A program made the position numbers and the translations under genes. Under the pieces are notes generated by a model, which did not search any database, was not told where the DNA came from, and was given only the letters and a program-made list of their open reading frames with translations. From Pseudodesulfovibrio thermohalotolerans (GTDB taxonomy: Bacteria > Desulfobacterota > Desulfovibrionia > Desulfovibrionales > Desulfovibrionaceae), in the NCBI RefSeq assembly GCF_021353295.2, contig NZ_CP120635.1, forward strand, positions 2,993,501 through 3,057,500: a stretch of 64,000 bases of DNA, given 5' to 3'. Positions 38,303 to 46,243 of the stretch are shown in pieces (within the stretch, counting starts at the first letter, position 1; every line of letters starts with the position of its first letter).

Positions 38303-41300
38303 CTAGGCCGGTTCCTCCAGGGCCGCGTCGATGACGGACAGCATGGGTCCGTCGTGGAACCCCTTGAGCACGGTGGCGCTGTTGGGGCAGACCGCGGCGC
38401 ACGCGCCGCACCCCTGGCAGAGGATCTCGTCCACGATGATCTTCTCTTCGGTGATGTCCAGGCTCCTGGCCCCGTAAGGACAGGCGCTCACGCAGGCCTG
38501 GCACAGGGAGCACAGGGAGTGACGCACCGAGGCCACCACGGTCTCGCGCGGAATCTTTTCGGCATTGAGGATGCGCAGGGACCGCTGGGCCGCGGCCTTG
38601 GCCGAGGCGACGGTCTCCGGCATACGTCGGGGCGAATGGGCGATGCCGCACATGTAGATGCCCTGCTTGAGGAAATCCATGGGCCGCCACTTGAAGTCCG
38701 CCTCGCGGTAGAAGCCGTCCTCGTCGATCTCCACTTCGAAGACTTCCAGCAAATCCTCCACGTCGTTGGGCTCGACGCCGCTGGCCAGGGACAGGATGTC
38801 CGGCCGCAGCTCGACCTGGCCGCGCAGAACGGGATCGAATCCCCGGACCACGGGCCGGCCGTCCTCGAAGGTCACCTGGGGCGAGGTCAGGTCGTCGTAG
38901 CGGATGAAGATGACCCCGGCCTGGCGCGCCTTGGTGTAGTAGGTCTCCAGGAACCCCTGGGCCATGATGTCCCGGTAGAAGACATAGATGGGCAGGTCCG
39001 GGTTGCGTTCCTTGAGGGCGAGCACGTTCTTGAGCATCTCGGGGCAGCAGACCTTGCTGCAATAGGTCCGGTCCTCGCCGCCGTTGCGCCAGCACTGGAT
39101 CATGACCACGGAGGAAAGGGCCTTGGCGTCGAGCTGGCCGGTGGCGAGCTGCTCTTCCAAAGTCAGATGGGTCATGACCGACTTGTGCACGCACAGCCCG
39201 GACTCGTAGACCTTGGCCTCGTGCCCGCCGGTGGCCAGGATGGTCACGCCGTGCTCCAGGGGAAAGACGCCCCGGGGGCTGGCAATGGCCGACCGGAAGT
39301 GCCCCGCGTTGCCGCGCGACAGGACCACCCGGGAGTCCTTGAACACCTTGATGTTCGGATGCTTCTCCACCTGGGCGATAAGCTCTTCCATGTAGGCGCG
39401 CGGGTCGGAGCCGTCCAACTGGGTGTGCAGCCGCATGGCCGTGCCGCCCAGCTCCTCCTCGCTCTCCACCAGACAGACCCCGTAGCCCTGGTCCGCGATG
39501 GCCATGGCCGCGGTCATGCCCGCCAGGCCGCCGCCGACCACCAGGGCCGAGCGGATCACGTCCACGGTCACGGCCGGACCGGACGGGTCAGCGCCCTGCA
39601 ACCGGGCAACGGCCGTGGACAGAGAGGCGTATATCTTGCGCTCGGTTCCGCCCTCGCTCGCTTCGCCCACCGTGGGCGTGTAGATGTCCACCACGTCCAT
39701 GAGCGCGGGGTTGAGGCCGATGGTCCGCCCCAGCTCCTTGAGCCTGGGAATGTATGCGTACGGCATACACGCCCCGATCAGGATGCGGTTGGGCTTGAAC
39801 TCCATGGCCGCGTCCTCGATGTCCTTCCATCCCTGCGGAGTGCAGGCGCTGCCCACCCGCATGACCTTGCAGACCGAGTGGACCCGCTGCATACGCTCGG
39901 CGAGCCCGTCAAGGTCCACGGCCTGCTCCAGGGTCGGACAGGAGGTGCAGATGGTCACCAGGGTCCGCGCCGGGTCCCTGGACACGTCGGGATATTCCGG
40001 CTCGTGCTCGACCTCGATCCCGGCCAGGACGTCATACGCCTTGATGATTCTCGATGCGGCCTGGGCCGCGGCCCCGGCCTGAATGACCGACTCGGAGATG
40101 TCCCGCGGTTCGCCGCAGGCTCCGGCCGCGAACACCCCCACCCGGCTGGTCCGCTCGGGCCGGTAGGGTTGGGTGTCCACGAAACCCCACTCGTTCAGGT
40201 CCACGTCCATGGTCAGGGCGAACTTGTCGGTCCCGTTCGGCGGCCGCGCCCCCACGGCCAGGACGACCATGTCGAAGTCCTCGGAGACCAGCTTTCCGGA
40301 ATCCGTCAGGTATTCGAGCCTGAGGCCCCCGCCCTCGTCGGCGGGCAGGACAGTGTGCGGGCGGCTGCGCACAAAGCGCACGCCGTATTCCTTTTCCGCC
40401 CCGATCCTGTACCGCTGGTACTCCTTGCCCGAGGTACGCATATCCATATAGAAGATGGAGGTCTCCACCTCGCCGCCCGTGGCCTTCTTGGCCAGCAGGG
40501 CCTCCTTGATGGAAAACATGCAGCACACGCCGGAACAGAAATCCGCGTTCTTGTGCACGTCGCGCGAGCCCACGCATTGCAGCCAGGCGATACGCTCCAC
40601 CGGCTTTCCGTCCCCGGGCCGGAGCAGCTTGCCGCCGGTCGGTCCGGTGCCGGAAAGCAGCCGCTCGAATTCCACGGCAGTCAGCACGCCCGGATGGTTA
40701 TAGGCCCAGATGTCCTCTCCGCCCTCGGGGTCCATGGTCGGGTTGTAGCAGTCGAAGCCCCCGGCCAGGACCACGGCCCCGACCTCCAGCTTCTCCACGT
40801 TGTCGGACAGAATGCGCACGTAGAGCTTGTCCAGCCACGGCACGAACGTCTTGCCCGCGAGCGGCTTGACCAGATGCTCGCGCGCGCCCTGCACCACCAG
40901 TTCGGCGGCCTGCTCCACGTTTTCCGGTTCGGCCAGAACGACCACAGGCAGATCGGGCCGCAATTCCCTGGCCCGAGTCAGCACCCTCTCGGCGTCCATG
41001 TCTTCCAGGTTCATGCCCAGCAGAAGCAGCCCCACCGGCTCGTCGGAGGCGAGCCGGTCCACGGCATCGCGGCCGGTCCCGGCGAAATGCAGCGGGAAGT
41101 TCTGCTCCTTGAGCTCCTCCTCCATCATGGCCCGAAGGCCGGAATCCGCGTCGGCCACCAGAATGTGGAAGTCCTTGCGCTCCTCGAACTTGAAGTCGAT
41201 GGCGCCGGTGGGACAGGCCTCATGACACTTCCAACAGCGGATGCAGTTGTCCAGGTCGAGGACATAGTGGTTGGGGATGGCGTGCGGCACGGGCAGATAG

Positions 41301-41734
41301 ACCGCCGTGCGCTCGGTCAGCCCGGCGTTGAACTCGCTGGGCACGCGCACGGGGCAAACCTCGGAGCACTTGCCGCAACTGATGCACTTGGTCGGATCGA
41401 TGAGCGTGGACTTGCGCCGAAGGGAGATCAGGAACTTGCCCGGCTCGCCTTCCAGATCCTCCACCTCGGTGGAGAGCATGATGTCGATATTGTCGTGAAA
41501 GAGCCCCTTGCGCAGACAGTACTGGCTGGAGGAATCCCGCGCCATCAGCGGCAACATGCGGCACATGCCGCAGTGATCCGTCGGAAACTGATGGTCCAGT
41601 TGGCTGAGAATCCCGCCGTGACTCGGTCTTCGGTCTATGAGGGCCACTTTATGCCCGGTGACGGCCAGGTCCAGGGCCGCGCGGATTCCGCCGATCCCGG
41701 CTCCGACCACCAATGCGCCGTATTGCTTTCTCAT
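38303..41734 (-). CDS. hdrA: double HdrA-like flavoprotein with embedded degenerate receiver
   Basis: At 1143 residues this is far longer than a usual HdrA. The N-terminal half has a FAD loop (VVGAGIGGIRAA), ferredoxin motifs (CISCGKCSEVCP, CIRCWKCHEACP) and then, at about residues 190-305, a CheY-like segment with ADAD and HLVKPL whose phospho-acceptor position is Gly240 (LLLLGMNL). The HdrA FAD fold then resumes. A second HdrA-like unit follows (VVGGGLAGMTAA near 729), ending in two more [4Fe-4S] motifs (CSLCQACVSACP, CQGCGACAAVCP). It would be the bifurcating flavin subunit of the operon's complex. GGGAGG precedes the ATG. Confidence 0.9.
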   Translation of the reverse strand: MRKQYGALVVGAGIGGIRAALDLAVTGHKVALIDRRPSHGGILSQLDHQFPTDHCGMCRMLPLMARDSSSQYCLRKGLFHDNIDIMLSTEVEDLEGEPGKFLISLRRKSTLIDPTKCISCGKCSEVCPVRVPSEFNAGLTERTAVYLPVPHAIPNHYVLDLDNCIRCWKCHEACPTGAIDFKFEERKDFHILVADADSGLRAMMEEELKEQNFPLHFAGTGRDAVDRLASDEPVGLLLLGMNLEDMDAERVLTRARELRPDLPVVVLAEPENVEQAAELVVQGAREHLVKPLAGKTFVPWLDKLYVRILSDNVEKLEVGAVVLAGGFDCYNPTMDPEGGEDIWAYNHPGVLTAVEFERLLSGTGPTGGKLLRPGDGKPVERIAWLQCVGSRDVHKNADFCSGVCCMFSIKEALLAKKATGGEVETSIFYMDMRTSGKEYQRYRIGAEKEYGVRFVRSRPHTVLPADEGGGLRLEYLTDSGKLVSEDFDMVVLAVGARPPNGTDKFALTMDVDLNEWGFVDTQPYRPERTSRVGVFAAGACGEPRDISESVIQAGAAAQAASRIIKAYDVLAGIEVEHEPEYPDVSRDPARTLVTICTSCPTLEQAVDLDGLAERMQRVHSVCKVMRVGSACTPQGWKDIEDAAMEFKPNRILIGACMPYAYIPRLKELGRTIGLNPALMDVVDIYTPTVGEASEGGTERKIYASLSTAVARLQGADPSGPAVTVDVIRSALVVGGGLAGMTAAMAIADQGYGVCLVESEEELGGTAMRLHTQLDGSDPRAYMEELIAQVEKHPNIKVFKDSRVVLSRGNAGHFRSAIASPRGVFPLEHGVTILATGGHEAKVYESGLCVHKSVMTHLTLEEQLATGQLDAKALSSVVMIQCWRNGGEDRTYCSKVCCPEMLKNVLALKERNPDLPIYVFYRDIMAQGFLETYYTKARQAGVIFIRYDDLTSPQVTFEDGRPVVRGFDPVLRGQVELRPDILSLASGVEPNDVEDLLEVFEVEIDEDGFYREADFKWRPMDFLKQGIYMCGIAHSPRRMPETVASAKAAAQRSLRILNAEKIPRETVVASVRHSLCSLCQACVSACPYGARSLDITEEKIIVDEILCQGCGACAAVCPNSATVLKGFHDGPMLSVIDAALEEPA

Positions 41735-41750
41735 GTCTTCCTCCCTGCGA

Positions 41751-42881
41751 TCAGGCCATGTGGGAAACCGCGTCCTGGAACTCGTCTTCCTTGAACACCG
41801 ACAGCGGCGGCGGCTCGTCCAGGCTGCGTCCCGGCACGTAGTCGAAGCTCTCCTGGGTGCGCGCGGCCACGGTGCGGAACAGCTCCATGACCGGAATGTC
41901 GTTGGGGCAGGCGTTGGAGCACTGGCCGCAGCCGACGCAGGCCATGGACATGTGCGCCATGCGCGTCAGATGGTAGAAGACCGTGTCCGTGGGCATCTTG
42001 AGCGAGCCCTTGCGCTTGGCCCAGCCCATGTACTGCCACGGCTTGTGCTCGAACACGTCGGTGTTGAAGACGCACTCCTTGCAGTAGCAGACGGGACAGG
42101 CCACACGGCAATTGTAGCAATTGACGCAGGAAGCCAGGTACTCGGACAGGTCGGTCAACGTGCCGGTGACGGCGCGGGTCCGCTCGAACATCTCGTCCCG
42201 GTTGGCCGTGCGCGTCTCGATCATGGCCGCGAGCGCCTTGTCGCGGCCGTTGGCCGATTCCGCCTCGGGCAGCCCCAGGCCGTTGAGCAGGGACTCGCCG
42301 CGCGGGCTGGAGGCCATGACCGGGATGTGCCCGGCCAGGTCCGCCCCGGCCAGCCCCAGCACCAGGTCCGCATTCTCCGGCGCCGGATATTCGCACGCCT
42401 TGCAGGCTTGGGCGATGTCCGCCCCGCCGTTGCCGATCCGGCCAAGAAAGTCCTGGGTGGTCTCGAACGGGTCGCGGTCCTCTCTGAACGCCTTGTAGCC
42501 GGTGTTGTCGAAAGCCCCCATACAGTCCAGGCCGACCAGAATGACGTCGTCCAGGCTGCCCTGGTTGAGCTTGACCAGCTCAACGAAGGCCCGAATCTCG
42601 CAGGGCCGCATGACCGCCGCGATACGCTCGCCCGACTGCCCCCTGGTGAGCCGGGCCAACAGCTTCGCGCTGTTCATGGGAAAAGCCGGAGCCAGCGGAT
42701 CGGCCCCGGAAAGCTGCTTGGGGTCCGTAACCAGCGTCGGCATGGGGATACCCTTGCCGAACAGATGCATGGGCACCAGCACCCCGCCGATACTCTCGTT
42801 TTCCATCAGCCCGCGCAGGAAGTCCTGCACTGCGGCGATCGGGTTGCCCCCGTCGATCATAATCTTAGCCGTGGTCGCCAT
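41751..42881 (-). CDS. FrhB/FdhB-like iron-sulfur flavoprotein
   Basis: This 376-residue protein has the beta-subunit pattern of F420 hydrogenase/formate dehydrogenase (VMRPCEIRAFVEL, DVILVGLDCMGAF). A middle cysteine group (CVNCYNCRVACPVCYCKEC) and a C-terminal 4Fe-4S motif (CVGCGQCSNACP) follow. In related Hdr systems such subunits bind FAD and exchange electrons with an external donor or acceptor. It lies between mvhD and the double hdrA. The electron partner (formate, NAD(P)H or ferredoxin) cannot be read from the sequence. Confidence 0.88.
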   Translation of the reverse strand: MATTAKIMIDGGNPIAAVQDFLRGLMENESIGGVLVPMHLFGKGIPMPTLVTDPKQLSGADPLAPAFPMNSAKLLARLTRGQSGERIAAVMRPCEIRAFVELVKLNQGSLDDVILVGLDCMGAFDNTGYKAFREDRDPFETTQDFLGRIGNGGADIAQACKACEYPAPENADLVLGLAGADLAGHIPVMASSPRGESLLNGLGLPEAESANGRDKALAAMIETRTANRDEMFERTRAVTGTLTDLSEYLASCVNCYNCRVACPVCYCKECVFNTDVFEHKPWQYMGWAKRKGSLKMPTDTVFYHLTRMAHMSMACVGCGQCSNACPNDIPVMELFRTVAARTQESFDYVPGRSLDEPPPLSVFKEDEFQDAVSHMA

Positions 42882-42899
42882 ATCGCACCTCCCCGTCCC

Positions 42900-43325
42900 C
42901 TAGATCACGGCCATGGAACGCGCTTCCATGGGACCGAGCTCTCTGATTTCGTTAATGAAGTTGTTGACCGTCGCGGCGAATTCGTTGCCCTCGCTCGCTC
43001 CCACCCAGGTCAGCTTGACCCGTTCCTTCTCAATGCCGAACTGGGGCAGGATTTCGTTGAGCAGCTTGACCCGCCGCCGGGCCTTGTAGTTGCCGTTGAT
43101 GTAGTGGCAGTCGCCGGGGTGGCAGCCCGAGACGAGCACGCCGTCCGCCCCGGAAAGCAGGGATTTGACGATGTACTTGGGGTCCACCATGCCGGTGCAC
43201 ATCATGCGCACCATGCGCAGGTTGGGCTGCTGGATCATCCGCGAAGTCCCGGCCAGATCGGCGGCCGTGAAGGTGCACCAGTTGCAGACAAAGGCCAGAA
43301 TGGTCGGTTCGAACTCATGACTCAT
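42900..43325 (-). CDS. mvhD: MvhD/FlpD-like [2Fe-2S] electron-transfer protein
   Basis: This 141-residue protein has the MvhD signature cysteines (CNWCTFTAADLAG, MMCTGMVDPKYI) and the GADGVLVSGCHPGDCHYINGN stretch. In methanogens MvhD links a hydrogenase to HdrA; elsewhere it links other dehydrogenases. Its start overlaps the stop of the HdrA gene at 43315-45360, so the two are translationally coupled. Confidence 0.93.
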   Translation of the reverse strand: MSHEFEPTILAFVCNWCTFTAADLAGTSRMIQQPNLRMVRMMCTGMVDPKYIVKSLLSGADGVLVSGCHPGDCHYINGNYKARRRVKLLNEILPQFGIEKERVKLTWVGASEGNEFAATVNNFINEIRELGPMEARSMAVI

Positions 43326-45360
43326 GACGTGCCTCCTCGGGCCGGGCCGCCCGCTCCACTGGAATCTCCACCGGCTGTGCCCCGCCCGCCTCGGGCGGCA
43401 GCCAGCCGGGGACCATCCCTAGCAGCCCGTCGATTTCGTTGAATATCTGTGTCTCGTTGAAGTGCTTGATCTGGGCCGCTCCGCTCGGGCAGTATCCGGC
43501 GCACGAGCCGCACCCCTTGCACATGGCCTCGTTGATGACGGCCACGTTGCGGCGCTCGTCGAACTCGATGGCCGAGTAGGCGCACAGCCCCACGCAGACC
43601 CGACAGCCCACGCAAACGTCCGGATTGATCCAGGACGTGGTCGGAGAAATGGAGACCGTGCCCTTGGCCGCCAGGGCCAAAGCCTGGGCCGCTCCGCCCG
43701 AGGCGTGAGAAACCGCGTCCGGAATGTCCTTGGGTCCCTGGCAGGTCCCGGCGAGGAAGACGCCGTCCGTGGCAGTGGAGACCGGCCCGAGCTTGGGGTG
43801 CTCTTCGAGGAAGAAGCCGTCCTGGCCCTGGGCGATGCCGAAGACGCGCGCCACCTCGACGGCGTCCGGCCTCGGCTCCATGGCCGTGCACAGGATGACC
43901 ATGTCCACGGGCAGGCGCACGTTCACCCCGAGCAGGGTGTCCTCGCCCACCACCACGAGCTTGCCGTCCTCCTCCACTATCTCGGCGGGCCTGCCCCGGA
44001 TGAAGGTCACGCCCTCTTCCTGGACCCGGCGGTAGAATTCCTCGTACCCCTTACCGAAACAGCGCATGTCGATGTAGAAATTGTAGACCTTGGTGTCGTG
44101 GCCGACCTTGTCCTTGATGAGGTGGTCGTACTTGAGCGCGTACATGCAGCAGGTCCGCGAGCAGTATTCGTGGTAGTTCCTGTCGCGGCTGCCTACGCAA
44201 TGGATGATGGCCACGCTTTCCGGCTTCTCGCCGTTCTTCATGACGATGCGTCCTTCGGTGGGACCGACCGCGTTGTTCAGCCGCTCGAACTGAAGGGCGG
44301 TGTAGACCTCGTCGTACTTGCCGAACCCGTATTCCCTGAGCGGGGTCGGGTCCATGGCGTCATAGCCGGTGGCCAGGACGATGGAGCCGACGTGGAAGAC
44401 TTCGCGGGTCTCCTTCATGTCGTAATCGATGGCCCCGGTAGGGCATATCTTCTGGCAGACGCCGCACTTGTCCTTGGTGATCTTCTTGCACACCGTCCCG
44501 TCGATGACCGGGGTGTTGGGCACGGCCTGCGGGGAATTGCGGTAGATGGCCTTGCGGACACCCAGCCCCTCGTTGAATTCGCTGATAGCCTTGGTCGGGC
44601 ACTTCTCCAGGCACGCGCCGCAGCCGGTACAGACGTCCTCATGGACATAGCGCGGCTTATGCATGACCGTGACCGTGTAGTTGCCCACGAACCCGGTGAC
44701 TTCCTCCACCTCGGACCAGGTCATCAGGTTGATGTTCGGCTCCTGGCTCACGGCCACCATTTTGGGCGTGGAGATACAGGCCGCGCAGTCCAGGGTGGGG
44801 AACGTCTTGTCGAACTGGGCCATGTGCCCGCCGATGGACGGGCTCTTCTCCACCAGATGAACCTTGTGGCCGGACTTGGCGATATCCAGGGCGGCCTGGA
44901 TGCCCGCGATGCCCGCGCCCACCACCATGACGTCGGGCAGGACCGCCACCTCGCGGGAATAGAGCTTCTGGTGGTCGGCCACCCGCTCCACCGCCGCCTC
45001 GACGATATGCCGCGCCTTGACCGTGGCCTCCACCGGGTCCGCCGTGGTCCAGGAGCAATGTTCGCGGATGCAGCAGTGCTGCATGAGGTACGGATTGAGC
45101 CCGGCCCTGGCGCACGCCTGCTGGAAAGTCTTCTCGTGCAGCCTGGGCGAACAGGAAGCGACCACGACCCGGTCGAGGCCGTACTCCCGGATGTCCCTGA
45201 TAATCATCTCCTGCCCCGGGTCCGAACACATGAACTGATAATCCCGGGCCACGGCCACATCCTTGAGGCCGCCCGCAAACTCGGCCACCTCCCGGCAATC
45301 GACCTTGCCCGCGATATTGGACCCGCAGTGACAGACATAGACACCGATCTTTCTGGACAT
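43315..45360 (-). CDS. hdrA: heterodisulfide reductase subunit A-like flavoprotein
   Basis: This 681-residue protein shows the full HdrA order: N-terminal cysteine domain (VYVCHCGSNI, ASCSPRLHEKTF, CCIREHCSW), FAD loop (VVGAGIAGIQAALDI), LDCAACISTPKM, ferredoxin motifs (CTGCGACLEKCP, CGVCQKICP), a second flavin/NAD part, and a C-terminal ferredoxin domain (CVGCRVCVGLC, CKGCGSCAGYCP). GGAGG precedes the ATG. It is the first gene of the operon and probably the main bifurcation subunit, working with MvhD, HdrB and HdrC. Confidence 0.95.
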   Translation of the reverse strand: MSRKIGVYVCHCGSNIAGKVDCREVAEFAGGLKDVAVARDYQFMCSDPGQEMIIRDIREYGLDRVVVASCSPRLHEKTFQQACARAGLNPYLMQHCCIREHCSWTTADPVEATVKARHIVEAAVERVADHQKLYSREVAVLPDVMVVGAGIAGIQAALDIAKSGHKVHLVEKSPSIGGHMAQFDKTFPTLDCAACISTPKMVAVSQEPNINLMTWSEVEEVTGFVGNYTVTVMHKPRYVHEDVCTGCGACLEKCPTKAISEFNEGLGVRKAIYRNSPQAVPNTPVIDGTVCKKITKDKCGVCQKICPTGAIDYDMKETREVFHVGSIVLATGYDAMDPTPLREYGFGKYDEVYTALQFERLNNAVGPTEGRIVMKNGEKPESVAIIHCVGSRDRNYHEYCSRTCCMYALKYDHLIKDKVGHDTKVYNFYIDMRCFGKGYEEFYRRVQEEGVTFIRGRPAEIVEEDGKLVVVGEDTLLGVNVRLPVDMVILCTAMEPRPDAVEVARVFGIAQGQDGFFLEEHPKLGPVSTATDGVFLAGTCQGPKDIPDAVSHASGGAAQALALAAKGTVSISPTTSWINPDVCVGCRVCVGLCAYSAIEFDERRNVAVINEAMCKGCGSCAGYCPSGAAQIKHFNETQIFNEIDGLLGMVPGWLPPEAGGAQPVEIPVERAARPEEARHES

Positions 45361-45385
45361 GTCCCATCCTCCGTGAAAACCGTGA

Positions 45386-45655
45386 TCAACGCGCGGGCTT
45401 TCCGCTGGTCAATTCCAACGTCAACTCGCCCACCAACTTCTTGAGTTCCTCGTTCTCGGCCGCCAGCTCCATGTCGTTCGGCGCCATGGGCGGCTTTTCG
45501 AACACCCGGTAGCTGTTCTCCAGAAAATGCCCCCGCCACTTGTAGTATTGGCCCGGGCGCAGGTCATGAGCCCTGCAGAGGTCGTTGACGCATTCGCCCA
45601 TCAACCCCGCCAGCACGATCCTGGCCTTGGTCTTCGCATCCCACTTTCGCCTCAT
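45386..45655 (-). mobile_element. orphan IS3-type transposase OrfA
   Basis: ATG 45655 follows GGAGGG and gives 89 residues with an HTH of the IS3/IS911 OrfA kind (MRRKWDAKTKARIVLAGL, then DLRPGQYYKWRGHFLEN) and a C-terminal leucine-zipper-like helix. No OrfB and no clear terminal inverted repeats are found, so it is a solitary OrfA, either a remnant or a domesticated DNA-binding protein. It sits directly upstream of the Hdr operon on the same strand. Confidence 0.75.
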
Positions 45656-45900
45656 CCGCAGACCCTCCTGCCGATCTTCCCGGTCTCGCCAATAGTGCCG
45701 CCTCCTCCGGGAGAGCTGGTGACTCACGAACTCTCCCGCCCGACTGTCGCCCGGCCAACATAATCTTGGCCAACCACCTGAATCAGAAGACGAAATCAGT
45801 GAAAATCAACATGGACTCCAAACATACGCAGGCAACTCACTTTCTCTCCAAGTCAAAATACATGCCGTTTCAAACATAGAGAGGAATATGAGGATGATAA

Positions 45901-45918
45901 TGTGGAGACATGTCCACA
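45901..45918. promoter_or_regulatory. palindrome TGTGGA-N6-TCCACA
   Basis: Perfect six-base arms with a six-base spacer lie in the divergent region before the sigma-54-type regulator. It is a candidate operator of unknown binding protein. Confidence 0.45.
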
Positions 45919-45955
45919 GAGACAGCATAAATACTGTAAAATTCGGGCATTTTTC

Positions 45956-45991
45956 GTCTTGCCGCGCAAGACGGTTCTTGCCGGACAAGAC
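45956..45991. promoter_or_regulatory. tandem inverted repeats CTTGCCGnnCAAG (two copies)
   Basis: GTCTTG-CCGCG-CAAGAC at 45956-45972 is repeated as TTCTTG-CCGGA-CAAGAC at 45975-45991, a 19-base period; a further half-site (CGGCAAGAC) is near 46107. Tandem palindromes about 250 bases before the gene at 46244 look like binding sites for an enhancer-binding protein. Confidence 0.5.
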
Positions 45992-46243
45992 GGAACACCC
46001 CTTCGAAGAGAGTTGAGAACTTATTTCATCGGGAGTTTCAGCCTTGTTGCGGCATGAAACACTCTCCTGGTCTCCAGGGGTTTTTCGCCCCGAAACAATC
46101 TCGCCCGGCAAGACAACCGAGCGGGGCGGGATGAAATGGATTTATTTTTTTCAGGAATCCCGGTCGACAAAAGACATTGCCCATAGACAGGAAAAAATGC
46201 TACGCGTGAGAATATATTCATACTGTAAGGGGAGAGGCACCCC

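Larger units (their letters stand above)
45656..46243. other. divergent regulatory region with several palindromes
   Basis: About 590 bases between the OrfA gene and the regulator gene at 46244. It is AT-rich at 45780-45950 and contains the inverted repeats listed separately. No gene is seen. Confidence 0.5.

Noticed and set aside
38270-41794. A 1174-codon + strand frame opposite the double HdrA gene
   Set aside because: It mirrors the HdrA codons, has no recognisable domain or ribosome-binding site, and the minus-strand gene has clear Fe-S and FAD motifs.
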